DNA of 64,000 nt from Pigmentiphaga humi (GCF_900606115.1 NZ_UWPJ01000018.1:174181-238180), one strand, 5' to 3'; numbered from the stretch's first letter, positions 53,869-64,000 are shown. Notes: generated from the letters alone by a model not told the origin. Numbers and translations: made by a program.

Positions 53869-54690
53869 ATGAGCGGGAAGGTAACGGCTTCCATCCGGGT
53901 GGGCATAGGCGGCTGGGTCTACGCGCCATGGCGCGGCAATTTCTACCCCAAGGGGCTGGTCCAGGCGCGCGAACTCGAATACGCGAGCCGGCACGTCACG
54001 TCCATCGAAATCAACGGCACGTTCTACGGCACGCAGAAACCTTCGAGCTTTGCGCGCTGGCGCGACGAGACGCCCGACGATTTCGTGTTCGCGCTCAAAG
54101 GGCCGCGCTATGCCACGCATCGGCGGGTGCTGGCCGAAGCCGGTCCGTCCATCGAGAAATTCCTGGAAAGCGGCCTTGTCGAACTCAAGCACAAGCTGGG
54201 GCCCATCAACTGGCAATTCGCGCCGACCAAGACATACGAGGAAGAAGATTTCGCCGCCTTTCTCGCGCTGCTGCCCCAGCGGCTGGGAGGCCTGCCGCTG
54301 CGCCACGCCGTTGAAGTGCGGCACGACAGCTTCGCCACGGCCGGGTTCGTCGAACTGCTGCGCCGGCACGGGGTCGCCGCCGTGGTGGCCGACAAACCCG
54401 GGGTCCCGCACATCCACGACGCGACTGCGCCGTTCGTCTATGCGCGCCTGCAGTCGGCCGGCGAAGACCACCGCGAAGGCTACGCGCCGGCGGACCTGGA
54501 TCGCTGGACGGCCCGGGCCCGGAGCTGGGCGCGCGGCCACAGTCCCGCCGATCTGCCCTTGTTGGCCCGGTCCCATCCGGAGCAGGACGGCCGCCCGGTA
54601 TTCCTCTACATGATCAACGGTTTCAAGCCCAAGGCGCCGGCCGCCGCCATGGCGCTATTGCGGCGCCTGGCGGACCAGCCCGCTCAATAG
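53869..54690 (+). CDS. DUF72 family protein (second copy)
   Basis: A 273-aa DUF72 protein: VGIGGWVYAPWRGNFYPKGL, HVTSIEINGTFYGTQKPSSF, FVFALKGPRYATHRR, and AVEVRHDSFATAGFVELLRR. It belongs to a different branch from the gene at 50419, having a longer C-terminus (VFLYMINGFKPKAP). GGAGG lies shortly before the ATG. Its end overlaps the convergent ppk2 gene by seven bases. The molecular role is unknown. Confidence 0.87.
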   Translation: MSGKVTASIRVGIGGWVYAPWRGNFYPKGLVQARELEYASRHVTSIEINGTFYGTQKPSSFARWRDETPDDFVFALKGPRYATHRRVLAEAGPSIEKFLESGLVELKHKLGPINWQFAPTKTYEEEDFAAFLALLPQRLGGLPLRHAVEVRHDSFATAGFVELLRRHGVAAVVADKPGVPHIHDATAPFVYARLQSAGEDHREGYAPADLDRWTARARSWARGHSPADLPLLARSHPEQDGRPVFLYMINGFKPKAPAAAMALLRRLADQPAQ

Positions 54691-55601
54691 CGCTCGGGCA
54701 CCATCATGTTTTCCGGCACCGGGCGGCGGATGTAGTCTTCGTGGCGCACGCGCTGCGGCAAGTCGATCTGCGGATGCGGAATCTCATGGTAAGGCACGAG
54801 GCCGAGCAGATGGCCGATACAGTTGAGGCGGGCGCGTTTCTTGTCCACCGCCTGCACCACCCACCACGGCGCCTCGGCGATATGCGTACGCTCGAGCATC
54901 GCTTCCTTGGCGCGCGTGTAGTCCTCCCAGCGGCGCCGCGACTCCAGGTCCATGGGACTGAGTTTCCATTGCTTGAGCGGGTCGTGGATGCGTCCCAAAA
55001 AACGCAGGTGCTGCTCATCGTCGGTGATCGAAAACCAGTACTTGACCAGCTGTATGCCTGATCGCACCAGCATGCGCTCGAATTCCGGAACGGAACGGAA
55101 GAATTCCTCGTACTCGTCGTCGGTGCAGAACCCCATGACCTTCTCGACGCCCGCGCGGTTGTACCAGCTGCGGTCGAACAGAACGATCTCGCCGGCGGCC
55201 GGCAAATGGGAAACATAGCGCTGGAAATACCACTGGGTGCGCTCGCGGTCGTTGGGCGCGGGCAGCGCCGCGACCCGGCACACGCGCGGGTTCAGACGCT
55301 GGGTGATGCGCTTGATCACCCCGCCCTTGCCGGCGGCATCGCGCCCCTCGAACAGGATCACGAGCTTGTGGCGGCTACTGACGACCCAGTCCTGCAGCTT
55401 GACCAGTTCTCCCTGCAGGCGAAACAACTCGCGGAAATACCGCCGGCGCAGGTCCTCGTCCTGCTCCCGCACGAGTTGGCCGTCGGCATCCCACTCGCGG
55501 TCTTCGAGTTCCATCTCGAACTCTTCGTCATAGCTGTCGATCAGGTCGCGGTGGATGCGCTGCATCAGCGCCTGGCTGTCGGGTTCGAGGGAATACGTCA
55601 T
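54684..55601 (-). CDS. Polyphosphate kinase 2 family protein
   Basis: A 305-aa kinase. Walker A is LFEGRDAAGKGGVIKRIT, the Walker B and lid region is IVLFDRSWYNRAGVEKVMGF, followed by FERMLVRSGIQLVKYWFSI and WEDYTRAKEAMLE. PPK2 enzymes phosphorylate nucleoside mono- or diphosphates from polyphosphate; its length fits the one-domain class. The start is at 55601 (MTYSLEPD); a GTG at 55628 is possible. Polyphosphate metabolism fits the stress character of the region. Confidence 0.92.
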   Translation of the reverse strand: MTYSLEPDSQALMQRIHRDLIDSYDEEFEMELEDREWDADGQLVREQDEDLRRRYFRELFRLQGELVKLQDWVVSSRHKLVILFEGRDAAGKGGVIKRITQRLNPRVCRVAALPAPNDRERTQWYFQRYVSHLPAAGEIVLFDRSWYNRAGVEKVMGFCTDDEYEEFFRSVPEFERMLVRSGIQLVKYWFSITDDEQHLRFLGRIHDPLKQWKLSPMDLESRRRWEDYTRAKEAMLERTHIAEAPWWVVQAVDKKRARLNCIGHLLGLVPYHEIPHPQIDLPQRVRHEDYIRRPVPENMMVPERY

Positions 55602-55682
55602 GGGGGGGACGAGGTCATGAATGCACACCCCGTCTTTTTGCTACAGCAAGATGACGCAGTCATGACAGCGCGGCCCGCCGCG

Positions 55683-56735
55683 CTATTGCACCCGGCCGAA
55701 CCACCACAGCGACAGCAGGCCCGAACACACCGCCAGCAGCACCCCCAGCGCCGTGAACAAAGCCGTGACTTCGATCACGTCGCGCTTGTCGAAAGCCAGC
55801 CGTGCGCTCAACGAGCGATAGACCTGTTGCAGTTCCTTGGCGTCCTGCGCCTGGAAATACTGGGCGCCGGTGATGTCGGCCACTTTCTTGAGCACGGCCT
55901 CGTCGAGCTTGACGCGCATGGACCAGCCGTCGGTGGAGAGCGTCGTGCCCTCGGGCGTGCCTATGCCTACGGTGAAGATGCGCACCCCGTAGCGCGCGGC
56001 CACTTCGGCGGCCTTGAGCGCATCCGGGCCGGTATTGCTCTGGCCGTCCGAGAGCAGCACGATGGCGCCCGAGGCATAGGACCCGGGCACCGCCGCTTCG
56101 GCCTGGGCGGCCTCGGCCAGGGCCTGCGCCGCCGACGGCCGGGCATTGCCGCCGCTCAGGAAGCGTTCCACGTCGATGCGCTCCTGCGGCAGCACCGTCG
56201 CCAGCGAGATGATCAGTCCGCTGCCCAGCGCCGTTCCGCGCTGCGGCTCCAGGCGTTCGATCGCGGCCACCACATCTTCGCGCTTGCGGGTGGGCGACTG
56301 CACCACGGCCGCCGCCCCCGCCACCGCGACCACCGCCACGCTGACGTTGGCCGGCTGCTTGTCCACGAACAGCTTGGCAGCCTGCTGCGCCGCATAAATG
56401 CGGCTGGGCTTGACGTCGGTCGCGCGCATGCTGCCGGACATGTCCATGGCCAGCACCACGGTTTCCAGCCGCGAAGGCAGCATCATCAAGGCCTGCGGTC
56501 GGGCGATCGCGACGATCATGGCGGCCAGGCCGAGCAAAAGCAGGCAAGGCGGCAGGATGCGCCGCGCCGCCGAGGGCTGGTAGCCCAGGCCCGCCAGCGC
56601 GGGATAGCGCACCGCAACCTGCCGCCTGCGGCGCGACAGCCGCCAATAGGCGAAACCGAGCGCCGGCACCAGCAGCAATAGCCAGAGCATGCTGGGCCAC
56701 AGAAAACTCAAGGCGGGCAGGTTCGGTGCGGACAT
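55683..56735 (-). CDS. VWA-domain membrane protein (BatA-like)
   Basis: A 350-aa protein. Two N-terminal helices (about residues 12-30 and 60-80) with SRRRRQ between them, a von Willebrand A domain with MIDAS DMSGSM, a later SDGQSNTGP loop, and a C-terminal helix at 320-345. It follows the DUF58 gene by 18 bases. The MoxR-DUF58-VWA trio is widespread and is thought to assist protein or complex assembly in the envelope. Confidence 0.9.
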   Translation of the reverse strand: MSAPNLPALSFLWPSMLWLLLLVPALGFAYWRLSRRRRQVAVRYPALAGLGYQPSAARRILPPCLLLLGLAAMIVAIARPQALMMLPSRLETVVLAMDMSGSMRATDVKPSRIYAAQQAAKLFVDKQPANVSVAVVAVAGAAAVVQSPTRKREDVVAAIERLEPQRGTALGSGLIISLATVLPQERIDVERFLSGGNARPSAAQALAEAAQAEAAVPGSYASGAIVLLSDGQSNTGPDALKAAEVAARYGVRIFTVGIGTPEGTTLSTDGWSMRVKLDEAVLKKVADITGAQYFQAQDAKELQQVYRSLSARLAFDKRDVIEVTALFTALGVLLAVCSGLLSLWWFGRVQ

Positions 56736-57717
56736 CTATCTGGATCCCGGTTTCTAGGGTCGGGCCCACGGGCCGTTCACCCCGCCCGCGAGCTGGCTGC
56801 GGCGCTTGCGCAGGCGCGTGAAATGCATCAGTGCGGCGTCGAGCCTGTCGTCGGTGGCCAGCTCGAGACAGTCCACGCCCGCATCGGCCAGCGCGCTGCG
56901 CAGGGCTTCCTCGCGCTTGGCCGCCTGTTCGGCAAAACGCCGCCGGAAGCCCGGATCATGGGTATCGACGAAGAGCTGTTCGCCAGTTTCGGCATCTTCC
57001 AGCACCAGCAGTCCCAGGTCGGGCAGCGCCTGCTCCAGCGGATCGTAAAGACGCACCGCGATCACCTCGTGCCGCTGGGCCAGCATGCCCAGCACCGGCT
57101 CCCAGCCCGGCGCGCTGATGAAATCGGAGATCACGAACACCACGGAACGCCGCTTGATCGTGGAATACGCCTGTTCCAGCAGATAGGCCAGCCGGGTCTG
57201 GCCCGACTTGCCGTCCGCCCGCGCCTGCCCGACGCGATCGAGCAGATGCAGCACATGGCGCCGCCCCGACCGCGCGGGCAGCACCTCGCTGGTCTTGCCG
57301 GCGTACAGGATGCCGCCGACGCGATTGCCGTAACGGGTCAGCAGACGCGCCAACACGGCCACGAACTCGGTCAGCAGCGTGCGCTTGCGCACGCCCGCCG
57401 AACCGAAATCGATCGAACCGGACAAGTCCAGCACGAACCACGCCGACACTTCCCGGTCTTCCTGGAATTCGCGCACGTACGGAGTCTGCAGGCGCGCCGT
57501 CACGTTCCAGTCGATGTGCCGCACGTCGTCGCGGGGCTGGTATTCGCGCAGATCGGCCAGGTCCAGGCCGAAGCCCCTGAACAGCGTCCGGTAGTCGCCC
57601 TGCAGCGCGCCGTCGAGCCGGCGGATGACCGTCCAGTCGAGACGGCGCATCAACTCCTCCGCGTCCAGCCGCGGCGGCGCGGCGGGCGGGGCGTCGTTGG
57701 CGGCCGCGGCCGCGCGC

Positions 57718-58734
<1,017 letters not shown>

Positions 58735-58755
58735 AAGCGTCCTGTCGAGGGAGGG

Positions 58756-59781
58756 TCAGAAGGGAGGCATGCCGACCGCGCTGCCGGCGCTTTCTATCGT
58801 GGTGGCAAAGCCGATGCCGACGAAGGTGCCGGCCTGGGTGGGGTTCAGGATGGCCGTGACGATGCCGACCACTTCGCCGCTCATGTTGACCAGCGGGCCG
58901 CCGGAGTTGCCCGGGTTGGCGGCTGCGTCGAACTGGATCAGCCGGGTCAGCACGTGTTTGCCCTCGGCCGACAGGAATTCGCGGTTCAGCCCCGATACGA
59001 CGCCGGCCGATACCGAAGGCCCGATGCCGAACGGGAAACCCACCGCGACGACGTCGTCGCCGGGCGCCAGATCCAGGCTGGAGCCCAGCGTGGCGGCCGG
59101 CAGATCGTCGGGAATCGACTTGGCGCGGATCACGGCCAGGTCTTTCTCGGGATGGATGGAGACCACGTTGGCCTCGGCCTGGTAGCCGTCGAAGAAAGTC
59201 ACCCGCAGCCGCTTGGCGCCGGCGATGACGTGGAAATTGGTCAGGATGGTGCCGTTGTCGACGATCACCACGCCGGATCCCACGCTGCCCTCCTGTTTGG
59301 GCGCGTTGCCGCCGTCGTTGTCGGCGCGGCGGTCGGTCTTCTTATCCGGCTTGGCCTTGTCCGCGCCCTTCTCCTTGGTTCCGGGCTTGGGCTTGCCGCC
59401 GCCCGGGGGAGCCGGCTTGGCCGCCGCGGGCTTGTCCTCGGCCTCGGGGCCGAGCCCTTCTATGCGCACCACGGCCTGGCGCACGGCCTCGGCCGCCTTG
59501 GCCGGCCGCGACGGCAAGGTCTTGTGCTCGAGCGTGTGCATGACGGCCGCATCGATGTCGTCCTGGGTCAGCGGAACGTGCCGGGGTTCGAGCATGAGGG
59601 CGGCCAGGCCGCCGGCCATGGCCAGCAGCGCGATCCCGAACAGCACATGCCGGAATCTGGTTGCGCGGCCGCGCCAGCGCCGCATGCGCCCGGGCCCGGA
59701 CGGCTGCTCGGCCGCGGCATCGGGTTCGGGCGCGGCCGGCTCCGGCCTCGGAGTCCTGCTGTATAGGGCAACCCGCTTCAT
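58756..59781 (-). CDS. HtrA/DegS-like membrane-anchored serine protease
   Basis: A 341-aa protein. One N-terminal membrane helix (about 45-62), then a charged Pro/Lys/Gly-rich linker (about 105-155, PKPGTKEKGADKAKPDKKTD), then a trypsin-like domain with catalytic His in ILTNFHVIAG, Asp in EKDLAVIRAK and Ser in NPGNSGGPLVN. It has no PDZ domain, unlike DegP or DegS. It would cut misfolded or regulatory proteins in the periplasm. ATG 59781 (MKRVAL) is chosen; 59790 is possible. It is divergent from the second VWA gene and precedes moxR. Confidence 0.87.
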   Translation of the reverse strand: MKRVALYSRTPRPEPAAPEPDAAAEQPSGPGRMRRWRGRATRFRHVLFGIALLAMAGGLAALMLEPRHVPLTQDDIDAAVMHTLEHKTLPSRPAKAAEAVRQAVVRIEGLGPEAEDKPAAAKPAPPGGGKPKPGTKEKGADKAKPDKKTDRRADNDGGNAPKQEGSVGSGVVIVDNGTILTNFHVIAGAKRLRVTFFDGYQAEANVVSIHPEKDLAVIRAKSIPDDLPAATLGSSLDLAPGDDVVAVGFPFGIGPSVSAGVVSGLNREFLSAEGKHVLTRLIQFDAAANPGNSGGPLVNMSGEVVGIVTAILNPTQAGTFVGIGFATTIESAGSAVGMPPF

Positions 59782-60015
59782 AACCGCCATCCAGGCTGGA
59801 GTTCGTCACGGCATGCAGGGTGCGGCCAGGCGCAAACGTGCGCGGGCTGGCCTGTCTGCTCGAAAGACCCACCCTATCACGTCCGATGTCCGAACCGGCG
59901 CTTTGCAAAAATAAGGTACCACTGAAACACCCGCGTTGTGCAGTTCTTTACCGGCTCGTGAGTTAATAGGCATACTAAGCACACCCATGGCATCCCTTCT
60001 TGCCAAGGAGCACTC

Positions 60016-61083
60016 ATGCGGTTTCTCTGGCCCGAACTCCTCTGGCTGCAGCTCCTCGTTCCCCTGCTCGTCGGCCTCTATCTGTACGCGCTGGCCCGGC
60101 GCAAGAAGGCCGCGGTACGCTATGCCGCCCTATCGCTGCCCAAGGCCGCCATGGGGCCGGGCCAGCGGCTGCGGCGCCACGTCCCGCCGCTGCTGTTCCT
60201 GCTGGCGACCGCCGCGGCGCTGCTGGCCTGCGCCCGGCCCACCGCCACCGTCACGCTGCCGTCCGACACGCTCACGGTCGTGCTGGCCATCGATGTCTCG
60301 CGCAGCATGCAGGCCGCCGACATTCCTCCCAACCGCCTGGTCGCCGCGCAAATGGCCGCCAAGCGCTTCATTGCCGAACTGCCCGCCAATGTGCGCCTGG
60401 GCATCGTTTCCTTCGCCGGCACCGCGGCCGTGGTGCAGACGCCCACCGACAACCGCCAGGAGATGGTCGACGCCATCGACCGCTTCCAGCTGCAGCGGGC
60501 CACGGCCACCGGCAGCGGCCTGATCCTGTCGCTGGCGGTGCTGTTCCCCAACGACGGCATCGATCTCGAATCGGTGCTGTTCGAGACGCCGTCTCCCCGG
60601 GTGCGCCGCGGCATCGCCATCGACCGGGCCGCGGAAGCCGCCGAGGCGAAGAAGAAAAACAAGGAAAAGGAACTGGCGCCGGTACTGCCCGGCTCCTATA
60701 CGGCGGGCACCATCATCCTGCTGAGCGACGGCCGGCGCACGACCGGCCCCGACCCGATGGACGCCGCCCGCATGGCCGCCCAGCGCGGCGTGCGCGTCTA
60801 TACCGTGGGGTTCGGTACCCAGCAAGGCGCGCCCATCGGCGACGAAGGCTGGTCGTTCTTCGCCCGGCTCGACGAGCCCACGCTGCGCTCGGTCGCGCAG
60901 ATGACCGGCGGCGAATATTTCCTCGCCAGTTCGGAAGCGGATCTCAGCACCGTCTACAGCCACCTGAACTCGAAGTTCACGATGGAACGCCGCGAAACCG
61001 AGATCAGCGCCCTGCTGAGCGCCGCCGCGGTGCTGCTGCTGACCGCCGCCTGCGCGCTGTCACTGCTCTGGTTTAGAAAGTAG
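60016..61083 (+). CDS. VWA-domain membrane protein (BatA/BatB-like), second copy
   Basis: A 355-aa protein with the same plan as the gene at 55683: MRFLWPELLWLQLLVP helix, second helix near 60, MIDAS DVSRSMQ, GTIILLSDGRRTTGP, and a C-terminal helix. About 25 charged residues (AEAKKKNKEKELAP) are inserted between the MIDAS region and the SDG loop. It is transcribed away from the MoxR cluster, so both VWA genes flank the unit. CAAGGAG precedes the ATG. Its stop codon is at once followed by a dispersed repeat. Confidence 0.9.
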   Translation: MRFLWPELLWLQLLVPLLVGLYLYALARRKKAAVRYAALSLPKAAMGPGQRLRRHVPPLLFLLATAAALLACARPTATVTLPSDTLTVVLAIDVSRSMQAADIPPNRLVAAQMAAKRFIAELPANVRLGIVSFAGTAAVVQTPTDNRQEMVDAIDRFQLQRATATGSGLILSLAVLFPNDGIDLESVLFETPSPRVRRGIAIDRAAEAAEAKKKNKEKELAPVLPGSYTAGTIILLSDGRRTTGPDPMDAARMAAQRGVRVYTVGFGTQQGAPIGDEGWSFFARLDEPTLRSVAQMTGGEYFLASSEADLSTVYSHLNSKFTMERRETEISALLSAAAVLLLTAACALSLLWFRK

Positions 61084-61164
61084 CTCCCCCCTACGCGCTT
61101 CGCGCGCCCCCAGGAGGCGGTGCTGACGGACCGGCTGAGCCGGATCCGCGGCACCCTGGGTCGA
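61084..61164. repeat. Dispersed GC-rich repeat, copy 2
   Basis: The 81 bases fill the entire gap between the stop codons of two convergent genes. It begins CTCCCCCCTACGCGC and ends CCCTGGGTCGA. Inside it GGACCGGC-TGA-GCCGGATCC (61128-61147) forms a hairpin with one mismatch. It matches copy 1 at 9019-9082 over its right 60 bases and the partial copy at the window end over its left 25 bases. Confidence 0.8.
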
Positions 61165-63042
61165 TCATTCATCCGGCATGGTTTGGCCGATATAGCGCGC
61201 CAGGAAGGCTTCCATGGCGGTGTAGAACTCGAACTGGTTTTCCTCGTTGTGGAAACCGTGTCCTTCGTTGTCCTTGACCATGTATTCGACGTCGACCCCG
61301 TGCTTGCGCAGCGCCTCGACGATCTGGTCGCTCTCGTCCTTGTTGACGCGCGGATCCTTGGCGCCCTGGGCGACGAACAGCGGGGTCTTGATGCGGTCGA
61401 CGAAGAATACCGGCGAGCCGTCGTGCAGCAATTGCCGGTCTCTCTCGGGGTCGCCCACCATTTCGTGCATGGAATCCAGGAAAGGCTTCCAGTACGGCGG
61501 GATGGTGTTCATGAAGGTGAACAGGTTGGACACGCCCACGTAATCGACCGCGGCGGCATAGAGATCGGGCGTGAACGTGATCCCGGCCAGCGTCGCATAA
61601 CCGCCGTAGCTGCCGCCATAGATGGCGATGCGCGCGGGATCCGCGATGCCCTCGCGCTTGAGCCACTCCACCGCGTCGGTGATGTCGTCCTGCATGGCCC
61701 GTCCCCACTGCTTGAACGAAGCCTCCCAGAACTTGCGGCCATAACCGGTGGATCCGCGGAAATTCATCTGCAGCACCGCGTAGCCGCGGTTCGCCAGGAA
61801 CTGGATTTCCGGATTGAAGCCCCAGGAGTCGCGCGCCCACGGGCCGCCGTGGGGATGGATGATGACCGGCAGGCTGCGCGGCGGCGAGCCCACGGGCAGC
61901 GTCAGATAGCCGTCGATCTTCAGGCCGTCGCGCGCCGTATAGCGTATCGGCTTCATCGGCGCCATGTCGCGCTCCAGCAGCCACGGCTGGATATCGCCCA
62001 GCTTGGTCAGGCGCCGGGATGCCGCGTCGTACAGGTAGCGCGCGCCCTGGGTGCGGTCGTTGTAGGCCGCCACCACGAAGCGGCTCTCGTCGCGCGTCGC
62101 GCTCTGCAGCGCCACCTCATAGCCGCGCAGCCGGCTTTCCAGCTCGGCGTAGATCTCCGCGGTAGCCTCGTCCAGCACGTGCCGCTGCGGCTTCCAGGTC
62201 TCGTAGCCGATCTCGGTCAGCACCTTGCGGTGCTGCGAATAGGCCAGCCCCGACACGTCAACGTCCGGATGCTCGAACAGCATCGCGCCCTCGCGCGCGG
62301 TATGCGGATCGAATTCGAACAGCGCCGCCTTGTCGCGGCCGCGATTGGAACTGACGTAGATGCGCCGGTTATCGAAGGTGAAGAACAGCGGCGCCACCAC
62401 TTCTTTGAAGTCCGTGGTCAGGATGGGTCGGAACTCCTCCGCCTCGGCATCCCGGTACAACAAGGTGTTGTTGACGCCGTCCGTGGCCACGGCCAGGCGC
62501 AATCGGCCCTCGTGATCGGTCGCCCAGCCCGTGATGTTGCCGGGATTCTGCGCGATCAGCTCGGCCCTTCCCGTGGCGACTTCGACGCGGAACACGTCGA
62601 ACACCTGCGGATCGCGCTGATTGTGCGACAACAGCACGTAGGCATCGTCGTCGACCAGGTCATCGACCACGTGGGCGCGCACGCCGTCGTAGGGCGTGAG
62701 GTCCGTCGGCGCGGATGCGCCGTCGATCGGCACGGACAACAGGTGGAAGTTCTCGTCGCCGCCGAAATCCTTGACGTAGAGGATGCGGTCCGGCCCCTTC
62801 CAGAAGAAGCCGCCGACATCGCGCGCCGTCTCGCGGGTCAGCGTCCGTGCCGGGCCGACGGGTGCGCCGTCCTCGCCCAGCGCCTGCACATGCACGTTCT
62901 GCCGGCCTTCTGCCCGCGCCAGGAAGGCCAGGTGCCGGCCGTCGGGCGAGAGGCGGTACGCGGAGCGTTCCGGACGGCGGAAGAAATCGCGCACGTCATA
63001 GCGCTTGACCAGGGGGATGGCTGGGGAAGGACTCGTTGTCAT
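61165..63042 (-). CDS. S9-family prolyl-oligopeptidase-like peptidase
   Basis: A 625-aa protein: an N-terminal beta-propeller (about 1-370) and a C-terminal alpha/beta hydrolase. The catalytic Ser is in IYGGSYGGYATLAG, the Asp in GAKDPRVNKDESDQI, and the His in NEGHGFHNEENQ; HPHGGPWARDSWGF precedes the nucleophile. There is no signal peptide, so it is cytosolic and degrades short peptides. It is isolated, convergent with the VWA gene and divergent from the mlaC-like gene. Confidence 0.93.
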   Translation of the reverse strand: MTTSPSPAIPLVKRYDVRDFFRRPERSAYRLSPDGRHLAFLARAEGRQNVHVQALGEDGAPVGPARTLTRETARDVGGFFWKGPDRILYVKDFGGDENFHLLSVPIDGASAPTDLTPYDGVRAHVVDDLVDDDAYVLLSHNQRDPQVFDVFRVEVATGRAELIAQNPGNITGWATDHEGRLRLAVATDGVNNTLLYRDAEAEEFRPILTTDFKEVVAPLFFTFDNRRIYVSSNRGRDKAALFEFDPHTAREGAMLFEHPDVDVSGLAYSQHRKVLTEIGYETWKPQRHVLDEATAEIYAELESRLRGYEVALQSATRDESRFVVAAYNDRTQGARYLYDAASRRLTKLGDIQPWLLERDMAPMKPIRYTARDGLKIDGYLTLPVGSPPRSLPVIIHPHGGPWARDSWGFNPEIQFLANRGYAVLQMNFRGSTGYGRKFWEASFKQWGRAMQDDITDAVEWLKREGIADPARIAIYGGSYGGYATLAGITFTPDLYAAAVDYVGVSNLFTFMNTIPPYWKPFLDSMHEMVGDPERDRQLLHDGSPVFFVDRIKTPLFVAQGAKDPRVNKDESDQIVEALRKHGVDVEYMVKDNEGHGFHNEENQFEFYTAMEAFLARYIGQTMPDE

Positions 63043-63277
63043 GGCGCGGCACGCTTGAAAGGAAACAGGCCGGACAAGGCGCTCGCCCGGCGCGGGGACA
63101 GCACAACATAGCACAGCGCCGGACGCACGCTCGCCGCGTCCGCGCAGCATTCTGTTGCAGTCTGGCGGAACGCCGCGCCAACGCCGTGCTCCAATACTCG
63201 AGAGCCGCGGCATCCGTGCCGGCAGGAACCATCCTCGCCGCTTGCCGCGGCGCCCGTACCTCTGCCAGGGAGAATCC

Positions 63278-63967
63278 ATGCGCGCCCCCCACTCCGTTTC
63301 TTCCACCGTCCGTCCCTCGCCGTCGCGGCTGGCCTGGCTCGCATGCTGGGTGACGGCGCTCGCGATCGCCTTCTTCGCAGCCGCCCAGGCGCGCGCGCAG
63401 GCCCCCAGCCCGCAGGATCCGCCCAACGTCATGGTGCAGAAAGCGGCCAACAACGTGCTCGAGCGCATCCGCAAGGACGCCGAGCTCAAGTCCGGCTCGC
63501 CAGCCAAGATCAACCAGGCCATCGACGAACTGATCCTGCCCTACGTCGATTTCGAGAAGACCACGCGCCTGGCCGTGGGCCGCTACTGGCGCCAGGCCAC
63601 GCCCGAGCAGCGCGCCGAACTGGTCAAGGAATTCCGCAACATGCTGGTGCGCACCTACGGCGGCGCGGTCTCGTCCATCACGCCGCAGGCTCGCGTGGAC
63701 ATGCGGCCCTACCGCGCCGAACCCGACGCGACCGACGTCGTCGTGCGCACCACGGTGAGCGACGGCCAGCGCGATCCCATTCCGGTCGACTACCGGCTGG
63801 GAAAATCCGCCGACGGCTGGAAGATCTATGACCTGAACGTGATGGGCGTCTGGTTCATCGAGAACTACCGCAACCAGTTCGCCAGCTTCGGCTCGCAAGG
63901 CGGCGTGGAAGCGATCATCAAGGCGCTCAAGACCCACAGCCAGAAGATGAACGTCCCGGAAAAATAG
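63278..63967 (+). CDS. MlaC/Ttg2D-family periplasmic phospholipid-binding protein
   Basis: A 229-aa protein with a signal peptide ending ARAQAP and the MlaC domain: AKINQAIDELILPYVDFEKTTRLAVG cut at the conserved turn, RYWRQATPEQRAELVKEFRNML, and YDLNVMGVWFIENYRNQFAS. MlaC carries phospholipids between outer and inner membranes. Here it is not next to mlaE, D, F or B genes within the window; they may follow on the right, but a repeat begins directly after its stop. GGGAGA precedes the ATG. Confidence 0.9.
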   Translation: MRAPHSVSSTVRPSPSRLAWLACWVTALAIAFFAAAQARAQAPSPQDPPNVMVQKAANNVLERIRKDAELKSGSPAKINQAIDELILPYVDFEKTTRLAVGRYWRQATPEQRAELVKEFRNMLVRTYGGAVSSITPQARVDMRPYRAEPDATDVVVRTTVSDGQRDPIPVDYRLGKSADGWKIYDLNVMGVWFIENYRNQFASFGSQGGVEAIIKALKTHSQKMNVPEK

Positions 63968-64000
63968 CCCCCCCCTACGCGCTTACGCGCGCAGGGAAGC
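63968..64000. repeat. Dispersed GC-rich repeat, copy 3 (left end, cut by the window)
   Basis: CCCCCCCTACGCGCTTACG at once follows the mlaC-like stop and matches the left end of the element at 61084 except for small changes. The window ends before the conserved right half. Confidence 0.6.

Overview
The window is very GC-rich DNA from a betaproteobacterium of the Bordetella/Achromobacter type (Alcaligenaceae). The best taxonomic hint is the presence of four periplasmic solute receptors of the Bug/TctC type, a family greatly expanded in that group. The other enzymes (homogentisate pathway, Rdx/SelT-like protein, LHR-ligase repair operon, large catalase) and the dispersed GC-rich intergenic repeats agree with it. 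No rRNA, tRNA, CRISPR, phage or transposase gene is visible.

1-12 kb: a glutathione reductase operon with the start of a beta-keto acid cleavage enzyme; a methyltransferase and a Dabb protein; an IclR regulator divergent from hmgA-fahA-Bug, with three copies of a clear inverted repeat between them; a secreted protein built from repeats; a decayed sulfatase with a copy of a dispersed repeat in its 5' end; a second Bug receptor and an RcnB-like protein; a third Bug receptor.

11-31 kb is a catabolic island. The minus strand carries VOC dioxygenase, TRAP transporter (DctP-DctQ-DctM), GntR regulator, TauD-type dioxygenase and Bug receptor. The plus strand carries an AhpD-fold protein, a flavin/[2Fe-2S] reductase, an amidohydrolase, a TPP-dependent decarboxylase-like enzyme, an Ldh2-type dehydrogenase and an aldehyde dehydrogenase. 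A LysR regulator then faces an operon of FAH hydrolase, VOC protein, alpha/beta hydrolase, GlcG-like protein, MetE-like protein and Bug receptor. The set looks like uptake plus stepwise oxidation of aromatic or 2-hydroxy acids, but the substrate cannot be read from the sequence.

30-38 kb: an SDR/LysR pair, a large MscS-type channel, a persulfide-dioxygenase-like MBL enzyme, an MFS exporter and a lipoprotein.

38-55 kb is a repair and stress region. It holds the four-gene LHR-ligase operon (MBL exonuclease, ATP ligase, DEXH helicase, PdeM). Divergent from it is a tight four-gene operon (acyl-CoA-dehydrogenase-like, PIG-L deacetylase, NodS-like methyltransferase, GT2) and then katE. The four-gene operon and katE share a nearly identical bipartite upstream element, suggesting one stress regulon. 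Tag, a uracil-DNA glycosylase, two DUF72 proteins, a NifQ-like protein, an Rdx protein and a PPK2 kinase follow.

55-64 kb: MoxR, DUF58 and VWA genes with a divergent second VWA gene and an HtrA-like protease; an S9 peptidase; and an isolated mlaC-like gene. Dispersed repeats follow the stop codons of the second VWA gene and of mlaC.
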